From positions 1 through 64,000 of the forward strand of contig NZ_LMHY01000027.1 of the NCBI RefSeq assembly GCF_001429045.1: 64,000 nucleotides of DNA, written 5' to 3'. Shown here in pieces: positions 41,749 through 50,834 of this stretch; positions within the stretch are counted from its first letter, which is position 1; each line of letters begins with the position of its first letter. A program made the translations under genes and the position numbers. The DNA is from Pseudomonas sp. Root71. GTDB taxonomy: Bacteria > Pseudomonadota > Gammaproteobacteria > Pseudomonadales > Pseudomonadaceae. The notes beneath the pieces were generated by a model. It saw only the letters and a list, made by a program, of their open reading frames with translations, did no database searches and was not told the DNA's origin.

Positions 41749-44486
41749 GTGCCGGGGACAAATTGTTCGGGCGCCTGCTCCACCGACACCCGCCGCCGCC
41801 ACCGGAGCCGCCGGAGGCACTGCAGGTGCACAGCTTCGGATTGCAGATGCAGCTCAATGCCGAGGGGCGTGTCGTTCAATTGAGCGGTCCGCTGCGGCAC
41901 TTGCTGGCCCAGCATCCCCCCAGCGCACAGGCACCGCACCTGCTCGACTTCCTGTTGCCCCACAGCAGCCTCGTCATCGAAGGCTCGCCAGCGGACTGGC
42001 AGGGACAAACCCTGGACCTGGACTTCTGCAGCCTCAACGGTCCGCCGCTACATTTGCGCGGCTGGGTGCAACCCTTGGCCGATGCCTGGCTGTTGCAGAT
42101 GCTGGACATCGGTGACTTGCTGCTCGAACGCCGGCAATCGCGCAACCGCGAACAATGCCAGGTGCTGGCGCTGCAAATCGCCGGACAGTTGCGCCTGTGT
42201 AGCCTGACTCGCCTGCCCGAGATGCTGGCCGAACAACTGCAAAGCCTGGCCCAGCGCTTTCAGATCCCGTGCATTGCCCTGGCCTTGCTCGATGAGCAAG
42301 AACAGGGTTGGCAAATTTACCAGCACTACGCGGCCCTTGATGCAGCGCAACTTTGGCAAAACGGTCAACGCCTGGGCACGGGGCTGGACAGTCTGAGCGG
42401 CTCCGCACCGCAGCACCTGACCCCGCGCGAACACCCGCGCCTGCAGGGCACGTTCGGCAATACCGATGGCTTCGCCGTGCCTTATCACGATGCGCAAGGG
42501 GTGGTTGCCTGGTTGCTGTGCGGTTTCTTCACGGCGCAACAACGCGCCCCCGATGTCACGGAACGCGACTGGCTGCAAATCACCGCCGCGCTCGCCAGCC
42601 CCTTGCTCGGGCGCCTGCGCGAGCATCGGCATCATCTGCAACTGGAACGCCTGGAATCGCTGCAAGCCTTGCTGGGAACAGGCTGGTGGGAAGTCTTCAG
42701 CGACAGCGACGAGGTTCAGTTGGCGCCTTCGCTGGTCACCACCCTGAACCTTGGAACATCGCGTTTATCCGTGCAGGACTGGCTCGAACAGGTGTATCCC
42801 GTCGACCGCGAAGAGCTGCGCATGCGCCTGAAAGACTTGCAGACGCAGGGCATTCCCCTGCTGCTGTGTGTGCGCCTGTATCGCCCCTACAATGCGCCCG
42901 AACCCATCTGGTATCGCCTGCAAGGCCAGGCCCTGGGCGCGGGGAAAAACCGTCGGCTGGTGGGTTTCATGCTCGACATCAGCGACATAAAGAACCAGGA
43001 GCAGATCGCCGCCGCCGCCCGCGCACGCCTGGACAATCTGATCGCCAGCTCTCCGGCGGTGATTTACGTACAGCGCTATGTCGAAGGTGTGTTGCAACCG
43101 GTGTTCTTCAGCGACAGCCTGTTGCCACTGCTCGGCTGGACCCTCGCCGACTGTGCGCCCGGGGCGTTGGTTGAACGGGTACATCCCGACGACCGCCCGC
43201 AGTATTTCGAGCGCACGCGGCTGTTGCTGCGTGAAGGCTCGGTGCGCGCCCGCTATCGGTTGCGCGACAGTCGCGGCGACTATCACTGGCTGCTGGACGA
43301 AGCGAAGTTGTTGCGCGACGACCTCGGCTTGCCGGTGGAAGCCGTGGGTCTGTGGCTGGATATCACCGAAGCGACCCAGGCCACTGAACAGGTCAGGCAA
43401 AGTGAAGAACGCTACCGGATTCTGGTGGAAGACTCGCCGGCGATGATCTGCCGCTACCAGCCGGATCTGACGCTGACCTTCGGCAACCGCCCGTTGGCCA
43501 CCTACCTGGAATTGGCGCCCGAGCAATTGCCGGGGATGAATCTGGGCAACTGGATGTCCAGGGAACAGCGCGAGGCATTCACTCGACGGCTGGACCAGTT
43601 GAGCCCCGAATTTCCGGTCAGTACCGCCGAGATCAACCTGCAACTGCCCGGCCGCGAACACGCCTGGTGGGTCTGGTCCGATCGCGGGGTGTTCGATGAA
43701 CAGGGCCGGTTGCTCGAGGTCCAGGCCGTGGGGCGCGACAACACCGAGGTGCGGCGCTCGCAGCAGCAGCTCACACAAAGCGCGAAAATGGCCACCCTCG
43801 GTGAAATGGCCACCGGCCTGGCCCATGAGATCAACCAGCCGCTGAACGTCATGCGCATGGCCATCGTCAACGTACTCAAGCGCCTCAATAACGGTGATGT
43901 ACAAGTCGATTACCTGATCGACAAGCTCACTCGCATCGACACCCAGGTGCAGCGCGCCGCGCGGGTGGTGGACCACATGCGGGTGTTCGGCCGCCGTTCG
44001 GAAATCGAGCAGCAGCCGTTCAACCCGGCCAAGGCCATCGAAGGCACGCTGGCGCTGTTGTCCGAAGGAATGCGCGGCAAAGGCGTCGACCTGCGCATCA
44101 GCGAGACCGGTTTTGAAGTGCTGGTGCGCGGCTACGTCGATCAGCTTGAGCAGGTGCTGATCAACCTGATGGTCAACGCCCGTGATGCATTGCTCGGCAA
44201 GCGCGAGGCCAACCCCGATTTCAAACCGTGGATTTCGCTGTATACCGAACGGGATACGCACTCGGTACGCCTGTGGGTCGAGGACAACGGCGGCGGAATC
44301 GACCCGCGTTTGCTGGAGCGGATTTTCGAGCCGTTCTTCACCACCAAACCGGTGGGTGTCGGCACCGGTCTGGGGCTCTCGGTAAGCTACGGCATCGTCG
44401 AGCACATGGGCGGAAAACTGAGCGTGCAAAACACCAGCGAAGGTGCGCGTTTCTGCATCGAACTGCCGATTGTGACGCCGGACTAG
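41745..44486 (+). CDS. pprA: PprA-like hybrid-sensor histidine kinase (GAF/PAS, cytoplasmic)
   Basis: A 913-residue kinase with a proline-rich N-terminus, a GAF-like region (about 125-290), three PAS segments (about 305-425, 430-555, 560-680), a HisKA domain with GLAHEINQPLNVMRMA and HATPase motifs VLINLMVNARDALLG, DNGGGID, FEPFFTTKP, GTGLGLSVSYG. No transmembrane segment is evident, so the signal is probably cytoplasmic. No receiver domain is seen. The best start is TTG 41745, overlapping the tadE stop (TTGA). It is the likely partner of the PprB-like regulator 1.1 kb away. Confidence 0.85.
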   Translation: MSAGDKLFGRLLHRHPPPPPEPPEALQVHSFGLQMQLNAEGRVVQLSGPLRHLLAQHPPSAQAPHLLDFLLPHSSLVIEGSPADWQGQTLDLDFCSLNGPPLHLRGWVQPLADAWLLQMLDIGDLLLERRQSRNREQCQVLALQIAGQLRLCSLTRLPEMLAEQLQSLAQRFQIPCIALALLDEQEQGWQIYQHYAALDAAQLWQNGQRLGTGLDSLSGSAPQHLTPREHPRLQGTFGNTDGFAVPYHDAQGVVAWLLCGFFTAQQRAPDVTERDWLQITAALASPLLGRLREHRHHLQLERLESLQALLGTGWWEVFSDSDEVQLAPSLVTTLNLGTSRLSVQDWLEQVYPVDREELRMRLKDLQTQGIPLLLCVRLYRPYNAPEPIWYRLQGQALGAGKNRRLVGFMLDISDIKNQEQIAAAARARLDNLIASSPAVIYVQRYVEGVLQPVFFSDSLLPLLGWTLADCAPGALVERVHPDDRPQYFERTRLLLREGSVRARYRLRDSRGDYHWLLDEAKLLRDDLGLPVEAVGLWLDITEATQATEQVRQSEERYRILVEDSPAMICRYQPDLTLTFGNRPLATYLELAPEQLPGMNLGNWMSREQREAFTRRLDQLSPEFPVSTAEINLQLPGREHAWWVWSDRGVFDEQGRLLEVQAVGRDNTEVRRSQQQLTQSAKMATLGEMATGLAHEINQPLNVMRMAIVNVLKRLNNGDVQVDYLIDKLTRIDTQVQRAARVVDHMRVFGRRSEIEQQPFNPAKAIEGTLALLSEGMRGKGVDLRISETGFEVLVRGYVDQLEQVLINLMVNARDALLGKREANPDFKPWISLYTERDTHSVRLWVEDNGGGIDPRLLERIFEPFFTTKPVGVGTGLGLSVSYGIVEHMGGKLSVQNTSEGARFCIELPIVTPD

Positions 44487-46465
44487 ATCACCAGCGCCGC
44501 TCGACCCGAATGACAACTGAGGTTGGCACCCACTTCGACTTTGTCCAGGTCGATCCCCAGGCTCGCCAGCAACGTATTGATCAGCGTATCCAGTAACGGG
44601 CTGAGTACCGTATTGATCGCATTGACCAACGCAGTCGTGACCTCACTCAAAATACTGCCCAAGCCTCCCACGATGCTGCCCGACGGCCCATACATGTTCA
44701 CACCAAGGTTACTCACAGTGGTGTTCAGGCTGTTGACGATGTTGGTCGTGGTAAAGGCGTAGTAAAACGGTGGCTGATTGATCTCCGGCAGGTTGGCAGC
44801 CGCCGGTGCGGAATAGACGTGGGGGATGTTGGCATTTTGGGCAACCGCAGTGTTGACCATGAGATCGATGCTGCCGCCAACACCGGGCTGATGGTTGTAG
44901 CAGGTCAGGGACAGGATCAGCAGCCGCTTGCAGGTCTGCACGCCGATGTCGATGACCTTCAGGGGATTGACGTGGTTGCTGGGTGGAACAGTGGGTGAGC
45001 CAAACACATCGGCGGGATTGATCTGCCCGATCTTCAAACCGATCAGCGTGGTGGTGGTGCTGGTCGTCAGGCTTTTGTTCGTCGTACTCACACAACTGTA
45101 AGCCGTGACATAACTCCAGGCACCGGCCGCCTCCAGGGCCACGTCGATGCGTATCGGAGGTGGCAACAGCTTGATTTCCGGCGTGTCGCACGGCACGAGC
45201 ACCGCGCAGGTCAATTCGTTGACAACGCCCACCAGGTCCCAATCAAACAATGAGTTCAGGATATTGGCCAGGGGTGAAGCGAGATCGATGACAGCGTTGA
45301 CCAGAGGCGTGATGGCGTCCATCACGGGCAGGTTGATCGACAACAACGTCTTGACCTGAGCCGTGCGTACATAGATGCGGTTGGGGCCCAAAGGGGCCAA
45401 TGCCGCGTTTTTTGGATTGCCGATGGCCGACAGTTGCGGGGGCTCCATCACCTGCACCCGTGCCGTGATCTGCGCCAGGCCAGCGATGTTGATCGGCAAG
45501 GTCGCGACCGCGGCATTCTTCTTGTTGGCCAGTTGTACAAACCCTTCAATCAGATCGAAGGCTTTGAGGTTCACGGCAAGGGTCGAAATGTCGGTGCCGC
45601 TTTCAACATGCAACATGTTACCCAGCACAACGGACGTCGTACCCGCTGCCACCTTCAACGCTTGCAGGCTGACAATGGTTGCAGATGCTCCAAGTGTGCC
45701 GTTGGGGTCCAGTACGTTGATGGCGGTCTGGATCAACTGGCTGACATTGATCGTATTACCCAGTACCTGATCGTAGCCAACCGCAGTCAGGCCGAGGTCG
45801 ATTTTCAACCGGTTGAGGTAGCCGAGCAGGCTGATGTCGGTATTGACCAACCCGTTCCAGCCCGCCGCACTGATACTGACGTTGCCTCCCAGCAACCCTC
45901 CGAAAAGCAGACTGGTAATGGCGGCCTTGCTGGTATCAAAGGTCAGGACCGCACTGCGGATCGTCAATGAAGCCAGGGGAGGCGGCAACGCAGCGACCGC
46001 CGTAGCGCTCAGCGTCAGCGTTGAACCCGCCGGTGCGCCGCCGGCCAACGCGCCGATGCCGCCGGCAATACTCTGTTGCACGACATGGCTGGCAATAACC
46101 CGGATAGCCTCGCTTTTGCTTGGGTCGGCAGCGAATACCCGAAGGTTGTTGGCATCCAGGGTCAGCGCACCACACGCCACAGCCAGTACGCGTCCAGTGG
46201 AGGGAATGGCGAAACCATTTCGTTGCGCGCTGGCCGTGGCATAGGTGTTAGCGGTTGAGCCGCCGGAACAGTCTCCCCCCCTGGTGGCAGCCTCAAGGGC
46301 GGCCATGTCTGCCACGCGCTGCAAACTGCGTTTTTCCAGATACAGCCTGCCGGTATCGACCACCAACAACATGAATGCCAACGCCAGAGTCAGGGTCAAT
46401 GCAGCCATCAAGCCGATCGCCCCCCGTTGCCGGGCCGGGCCGCAAAACTGCAGGCGGGGAGACAT
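44483..46465 (-). CDS. tadG: TadG-like Tad pilus protein
   Basis: A 660-residue protein. The N-terminus has RQRGAIGLMAALTLTLALAF, the TadG/TadE-type membrane anchor, followed by a Flp_N/TadG domain with LEKRSLQRVADMAALEAATR. The remainder is a long Ser/Thr/Ala/Leu-rich periplasmic or surface region with no cysteine-rich or vWA motif that I can identify. TadG localises to the cell envelope and helps pilus assembly. It is convergent with pprA (4-bp overlap). Confidence 0.86.
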   Translation of the reverse strand: MSPRLQFCGPARQRGAIGLMAALTLTLALAFMLLVVDTGRLYLEKRSLQRVADMAALEAATRGGDCSGGSTANTYATASAQRNGFAIPSTGRVLAVACGALTLDANNLRVFAADPSKSEAIRVIASHVVQQSIAGGIGALAGGAPAGSTLTLSATAVAALPPPLASLTIRSAVLTFDTSKAAITSLLFGGLLGGNVSISAAGWNGLVNTDISLLGYLNRLKIDLGLTAVGYDQVLGNTINVSQLIQTAINVLDPNGTLGASATIVSLQALKVAAGTTSVVLGNMLHVESGTDISTLAVNLKAFDLIEGFVQLANKKNAAVATLPINIAGLAQITARVQVMEPPQLSAIGNPKNAALAPLGPNRIYVRTAQVKTLLSINLPVMDAITPLVNAVIDLASPLANILNSLFDWDLVGVVNELTCAVLVPCDTPEIKLLPPPIRIDVALEAAGAWSYVTAYSCVSTTNKSLTTSTTTTLIGLKIGQINPADVFGSPTVPPSNHVNPLKVIDIGVQTCKRLLILSLTCYNHQPGVGGSIDLMVNTAVAQNANIPHVYSAPAAANLPEINQPPFYYAFTTTNIVNSLNTTVSNLGVNMYGPSGSIVGGLGSILSEVTTALVNAINTVLSPLLDTLINTLLASLGIDLDKVEVGANLSCHSGRAALVI

Positions 46466-46570
46466 GGCGCACTCCTTTGCCGGCGCACGGCCGGGCGCAA
46501 CCTCCGTTGGTGAAAAGCAGTGTAGACAAGGGCGGCCGAGACTGCTGGCAACTTGCCACTTCAGGCAATA

Positions 46571-46596
46571 AAAAACCCCTGTGAGGCACAGGGGTT
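46571..46596 (-). terminator. rho-independent terminator after DUF4136 genes
   Basis: A perfect 10-bp stem (AACCCCTGTG) with a 3-nt loop, followed on the minus strand by a T run (TTTTTATT). It lies 17 bp beyond the stop codon at 46613. Confidence 0.92.
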
Positions 46597-46612
46597 CAGG
46601 GGCTGACTGATT

Positions 46613-47176
46613 CTAGGATGCGTGCGGTGGGTAGTTAGCCAATATCCGCGTGACCGTTTCCCAGATGGCATCGCGACGATCGGTCGGGTTCGGCGTGCGG
46701 CTGAGTATCTGTTCGTCACTGCCACGCCACACCAGCTTGCCGTCCTTGCCATCGAGCAGGTCGATCTGGATGGTCGCCACTTTGTAGCTGACGTTGCGGG
46801 TTTCGTTATACATGGGGGCGCCGTAGTAGCCATACCACGGGTTACCCCAGCCGCCGCCGTAATTGGTGGTCACCTGTTGTTGCCGCTCTTCGACAATCAG
46901 GTAGGTCTGTACATTCAAATCGCCCTTGGCGCCTGCGGCGGCCGGGCGCAGACCGCGCTGATCCAGTTGATCGGCAACCGCCTGACGGACGCGCTGTTCG
47001 GTCAGGTCGCTCTTGATCCGTGGATCATCGGGACGGTATTGCAGGGCGGGCTCTTTCCAGGTCCAGCTGCGATAGGCAGCAAAGTCGCGGCTGGCGTCGA
47101 AGTCATGATTGACCTGGTTGGCGGCGCAGGCACTGAGTAGCGCGGCCACTGCCAGTAAAACAAAACGGCGGAACAT
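46613..47176 (-). CDS. DUF4136 lipoprotein, copy A
   Basis: A 187-residue lipoprotein with the lipobox LLSAC (Cys at residue 17). The DUF4136 domain contains FAAYRSWTWKEPALQYRPDD, a central G/Y-rich stretch GGGWGNPWYGYYGAP and the late segment KLVWRGSDEQILSR. Aspartate at +2 is absent (Cys-Ala), so outer-membrane sorting is expected. Function unknown. The paralogue at 47233 lies 56 bp upstream on the same strand. Confidence 0.88.
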   Translation of the reverse strand: MFRRFVLLAVAALLSACAANQVNHDFDASRDFAAYRSWTWKEPALQYRPDDPRIKSDLTEQRVRQAVADQLDQRGLRPAAAGAKGDLNVQTYLIVEERQQQVTTNYGGGWGNPWYGYYGAPMYNETRNVSYKVATIQIDLLDGKDGKLVWRGSDEQILSRTPNPTDRRDAIWETVTRILANYPPHAS

Positions 47177-47232
47177 GATGAGTCTCCGGTTGAAGGCATG
47201 ATCCTGCGAAATGCTTCTTATTCGATAAGAAG

Positions 47233-47841
47233 CTAACTGGGAGGATACGCCGACATTGCCTTTTCCACAGCCTGCCGTATGGCATCGGCCCGCTCGCTTT
47301 CGCTGCCCCGGTTACCGGTTTCAGCGCTGGCGCTCCACACCGGCTGGCCGCTCCTGGCGTCATACATATCCACCTGAACCACTACGACTTGCTCCTGATA
47401 GGTACGAACGACCGGTACAGTGGCGTACCCGCCATATCCAGGGCCATAGCCGTTGTAGCCACCATAACCGCCGCCGTAATAGTCGTCCTGAACCTGGCGC
47501 AAGCGGGTTTCCATCCGCAGGTCGGCGCTGACAAACAGGTCGGCCGGTCGATTATCGTGCAGCGGGCGCAAGCCGCGTTGATCCAGCGCATTGCTGACCG
47601 CTTCGGCGATCTGCGCCGAGTCGGCCCAGGCGGTGCCCGGTGGCAAATGCCCGTCGAGCCACGCCCAACTGCGGTAGCGCCCATAGTCACGGGGGGCTGC
47701 CGGGTAAGCGCTGCGGTCAAAGGTCTTGGCGGCCTGGGGCGGCGCCGGTGGCAATGGGTTGGACGTGGCGACATAGGGGTTGCTGCCCTGACAGGCCGCC
47801 AGCCCCAGGCAGAACACCAGCACACCTGAATGACTTTTCAT
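47233..47841 (-). CDS. DUF4136 lipoprotein, copy B
   Basis: A 202-residue lipoprotein with lipobox LAAC (Cys at residue 17) and +2 Gln, so outer-membrane sorting is expected. It shares with copy A the YRSWAWLDG, ALDQRGLRP and QPVWSAS segments and a longer Gly/Tyr-rich loop (YYGGGYGGYNGYGPGYGG). It is a tandem duplicate with strong divergence. It starts 12 bp after the cmoM stop codon and so may belong to the mazG-like/cmoM operon. Confidence 0.88.
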   Translation of the reverse strand: MKSHSGVLVFCLGLAACQGSNPYVATSNPLPPAPPQAAKTFDRSAYPAAPRDYGRYRSWAWLDGHLPPGTAWADSAQIAEAVSNALDQRGLRPLHDNRPADLFVSADLRMETRLRQVQDDYYGGGYGGYNGYGPGYGGYATVPVVRTYQEQVVVVQVDMYDARSGQPVWSASAETGNRGSESERADAIRQAVEKAMSAYPPS

Positions 47842-47853
47842 TGCGTGCTCCGA

Positions 47854-48603
47854 TCAGACAGGCCGACAGATCCAGTGCAAATATCGCCCAAGCCCGGCAA
47901 AGCCCGGATGACGACGGTGGGCCAGTTCCATTTCCAGCAGGTCCGCCAGCTCGGCGCGGGCCTGGAACTCCACTGGCATGTAATCGTGGAAAACCCGCAC
48001 GCCACTCATGGTTTCGACCTTCCACAGACCTTCAAGTTGCGCCGCCAGCTCGCGCGGATCAAGGGGCTGTTGCGGGGTCAGGCTCTGCTTTTCACCGGCC
48101 ATGTCGTTCTTGCGCATCTTGCGGAAATGGCCCTTGAGCAAGTTGCGATAAATCAGCGCGTCGCGGTTATAGAACGCCAGGGACAGCCAGCCGTCGGCCT
48201 TGGTCAGTTGATGCAGCACCGGCAGGATGGCGTGGGGTTCGGCCAGCCATTCCAGCACGGCGTGGCACAGCACCAGGTCGTAGGGCTCGGTGAGCTGCCC
48301 GAGCAGCTCCTGCCACGGTGCCTGAATGAACGTGGCGCTCTGCCCGGCTTCGGCAAAGCGCTGGCGGGCGCCTTCAAGCATCGGCTCGGCGGGCTCGGCG
48401 AGGGTCACCTGATGGCCGCGCTGGGCCAGCCACAACGACATGTGGCCAAGGCCGGCGCCGATGTCCAGCACGCGCAGCGGCCGGTCGGGCAGGATTTCGG
48501 TCAGGTCGGCCTGCAACACCGCGAGACGGATCGCGCCTTTGGCACCACCGTAGATTTTTTCGGCGAAACGGGTCGCCAGTTGATCGAAATGACGGTCGCT
48601 CAT
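47854..48603 (-). CDS. cmoM: tRNA 5-carboxymethoxyuridine methyltransferase
   Basis: A 249-residue class I SAM-dependent methyltransferase with motif I LDIGAGLGHMSLWLA and acidic LAEPAEPML, matching CmoM/SmtA, which methylates cmo5U34 of tRNAs in E. coli. The start was set to MSDRHFDQLA, whose ATG overlaps the upstream stop codon (TGATG). It is translationally coupled to the MazG-like gene. Confidence 0.9.
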   Translation of the reverse strand: MSDRHFDQLATRFAEKIYGGAKGAIRLAVLQADLTEILPDRPLRVLDIGAGLGHMSLWLAQRGHQVTLAEPAEPMLEGARQRFAEAGQSATFIQAPWQELLGQLTEPYDLVLCHAVLEWLAEPHAILPVLHQLTKADGWLSLAFYNRDALIYRNLLKGHFRKMRKNDMAGEKQSLTPQQPLDPRELAAQLEGLWKVETMSGVRVFHDYMPVEFQARAELADLLEMELAHRRHPGFAGLGRYLHWICRPV

Positions 48604-48905
48604 CAGCTGAACCTCCGTTCGCTGTCCGCCAGTTTGCTGCGCACCACGGCTTCCATGTCCAGGCCCAGCTCGCTGCACAACAGCAACAGATAAAGCACGA
48701 TATCACCGACTTCCTGCCCGACGTGGGCGAGTTTGTCCGCCGGTAACTGGCGTGACTGGTCTTCGGTCAGCCACTGGAAAATTTCCACCAGCTCGGACAT
48801 TTCCACGCTCGCGGCCATGGCCAGGTTTTTCGGGCTGTGAAATTGCCGCCAGTCATTGCGGTCACGGATGGCGTGCAGGCGTTCGGTCAGTTCAACAAGG
48901 TTCAT
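48603..48905 (-). CDS. MazG-like nucleotide pyrophosphohydrolase
   Basis: A 100-residue all-alpha pyrophosphohydrolase of the MazG-like/RS21-C6 (dCTPase) type. The EExxE-type site is in ASVEMSELVEIFQW, with the downstream E..D in GQEVGDIVLYLLLL. It would hydrolyse non-canonical or excess dNTPs. AGGAGA lies upstream of the chosen ATG. It is the first gene of the operon with cmoM. Confidence 0.88.
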   Translation of the reverse strand: MNLVELTERLHAIRDRNDWRQFHSPKNLAMAASVEMSELVEIFQWLTEDQSRQLPADKLAHVGQEVGDIVLYLLLLCSELGLDMEAVVRSKLADSERRFS

Positions 48906-49061
48906 CGGGCTCTCCTGAAGGCGTATAGCTTCGGGGGGATCACAGGTGAAGGCAAGGGGCAGAAGGTGCACGCTCTGCGTGCAACCCTCTATGCTTGTGG
49001 GAACTCGGCAGCATGATCGACAGCCCAAGACTCAATTCTCTTTAATCAGGACGTTCACTCC
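48906..49061. promoter_or_regulatory. divergent promoter gap
   Basis: 156 bp between the MazG-like operon and the small membrane protein. It must hold promoters for both; no clear hexamers stand out. Confidence 0.4.
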
Positions 49062-49355
49062 ATGCAGGTAGAAGGTTTTTCCGAATGGCTCGGCCAGGTA
49101 CTCGGCTCGATCATCCGCTTCATCGTTGATGCCCTCAGCGGGCTGTTCAATCTGTTGAGCAACGCCAGCAGCAATTTTGTCGAAGGCCTGTCCCAGGCGC
49201 TGGGCATGGATACCTCGGTCATCAGCATCGTGACCTTGATCCTCGGGCTGATACTGCTGTGGTCGGCGATCCGCGCCTTTCTCAATGCATCGTTCATCAT
49301 GGGGATCATCTGGTTGGTGCTGGGGCTTTGGTTGCTCAGCTGGATCATCCACTGA
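49062..49355 (+). CDS. small membrane protein, 97 aa
   Basis: A 97-residue protein with an amphipathic N-terminal half (VDALSGLFNLLSNASSNFVE) and two tight transmembrane helices (about 52-67 and 76-95, TLILGLILLWSAI and IIWLVLGLWLLSW). No charged catalytic residues or cysteines. It is not a family I can name. A REP element follows it and separates it from the MATE gene. Confidence 0.78.
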   Translation: MQVEGFSEWLGQVLGSIIRFIVDALSGLFNLLSNASSNFVEGLSQALGMDTSVISIVTLILGLILLWSAIRAFLNASFIMGIIWLVLGLWLLSWIIH

Positions 49356-49369
49356 CACCACTGGACACC

Positions 49370-49392
49370 TGTGGGAGCAAACCCGCTCCCAC
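49370..49392. repeat. single REP hairpin
   Basis: TGTGGGAGC / GCTCCCACA with a 5-nt loop (AAACC), just after the small membrane protein; a probable terminator. Confidence 0.88.
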
Positions 49393-49452
49393 ATTTGATC
49401 GCGGTTTGCTCTCGATGTGCCGCTACAATGCCCGCTCCCCCAAGGAGCCTGC

Positions 49453-50802
49453 ATGTCCAACCTGACCGCCGACTGGCGCGACCGCCCTACCCATCGCCGG
49501 GTCTGGGCGCTCGCTGCGCCGATGATTCTTTCAAACATTTCCGTACCGCTGGTGGCATTGGTCGACAGCACCGTCATCGGTCACCTGCCTCATGCCCACC
49601 AACTCGGCGCCGTCGCGGTCGGGGCCAGTCTGTACACCTTCCTCGCCTGGGCCATGGGCTTTCTGCGCATGGGCTCCACCGGGTTCGCCGCCCAGGCGGC
49701 CGGGCGCGGGGATGGCGCGGCCTTGCGGCAGATTCTCTTGCAGGGCCTGCTGCTCGCCATTGGCCTGGCCGTGGTCCTGGGGGCGGTGGGCGTGCCTTTG
49801 AGCGGGGTCGCGTTGCACTTCATGCAACCGTCGGCGGAGCTCGATCAACTGACCCGCGAGTTCTTCCACACCCGCCTGTTCGGCCTGCCGGCAGCGCTCG
49901 CCAGTTATGCACTGGTCGGCTGGTTTCTCGGCACCCAGAACGCCCGGGCGCCCCTGGCGATTCTGCTGAGCACCAACCTGGTCAACATTGCCCTGAACCT
50001 GTGGTTCGTCCTCGGCCTGGAATGGGGCGTTGTCGGTGCGGCCAGGGCCTCGGTGATTGCCGAATGGACCGGTGCACTGATTGGCTTGCTGATGACCCGC
50101 AAAGCCCTGCGCGCCTACCCCGGCCATATCGTCTGGGCAGCATTGGCGCTGTGGCAGAGTTGGCGGCCACTGCTGGCGGTCAACCGCGACATCTTCATCC
50201 GCAGCCTGGCGCTGCAATCGGTGTTCTTCCTGATCACGGTGCAAGGCGCACGACTGGGCGACGCCACGGTCGCGGCCAACGCTCTTTTGCTCAATGGTCT
50301 GCTGCTGACCGCCCACGCCCTCGATGGCCTGGCCCACGCCGTCGAAGCCCTGTGCGGACATGCGCTTGGCGCCCGTGACCGCGATGCCCTGCGCCGTTCA
50401 TTGGTGGTGGCCGGTGGCTGGTCGTTGCTGGCAAGCCTGGGCTTTGCCGCGCTGTTTCTGTTCGCCGGGCATCTGTTCATCGAGATGCAGACCGACATTC
50501 AAAGTGTGCGCGACACCGCCTTCATCTATCTGCCCTACCTCGCCGTACTGCCGCTGATTGCCGTCTGGAGTTACCTGCTCGACGGCCTGTTCATCGGCGC
50601 CACCCGCGCCCGGGAAATGCGCAACGGCATGCTGCTCACCGTAGCGCTGGTAGTGCCCTTCGGCTGGGCGCTGCAAGGCGGAGACAACCATGGCCTGTGG
50701 ATAACCTTTCTGTTGTTCATGCTGTTGCGCAGTCTGACCCTCGGTGTGATCGCCTGGCGCCTGCGCCGAAACGATGGCTGGTTCGCCGGCAGCATTCACT
50801 GA
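49453..50802 (+). CDS. dinF: MATE-family efflux transporter (DinF type)
   Basis: A 449-residue inner-membrane protein with 12 hydrophobic segments. It has the MATE features APMILSNISVPLVALVDSTV near the N-terminus, RMGSTGFAAQAAGRGDG in the second segment pair and AHALDGLAHAVEALCGHALG in the C-lobe. The DinF branch exports organic cations and oxidants by Na+ or H+ antiport. The start has AGGAG 7 nt upstream. It is convergent with the VgrG/adaptor pair. Confidence 0.9.
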   Translation: MSNLTADWRDRPTHRRVWALAAPMILSNISVPLVALVDSTVIGHLPHAHQLGAVAVGASLYTFLAWAMGFLRMGSTGFAAQAAGRGDGAALRQILLQGLLLAIGLAVVLGAVGVPLSGVALHFMQPSAELDQLTREFFHTRLFGLPAALASYALVGWFLGTQNARAPLAILLSTNLVNIALNLWFVLGLEWGVVGAARASVIAEWTGALIGLLMTRKALRAYPGHIVWAALALWQSWRPLLAVNRDIFIRSLALQSVFFLITVQGARLGDATVAANALLLNGLLLTAHALDGLAHAVEALCGHALGARDRDALRRSLVVAGGWSLLASLGFAALFLFAGHLFIEMQTDIQSVRDTAFIYLPYLAVLPLIAVWSYLLDGLFIGATRAREMRNGMLLTVALVVPFGWALQGGDNHGLWITFLLFMLLRSLTLGVIAWRLRRNDGWFAGSIH

Positions 50803-50834
50803 TCGGGCGCGGCCCCGGCAATCAATTTCGGCCC

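Noticed and set aside
43300..44486. Receiver domain at the C-terminus of the PprA-like kinase
   Set aside because: The protein ends right after the HATPase G2 region (GARFCIELPIVTPD), so it is not a hybrid kinase.
50696..50704. DnaA-box-like TGTGGATAA inside the MATE gene
   Set aside because: An isolated match in a coding sequence, consistent with background.
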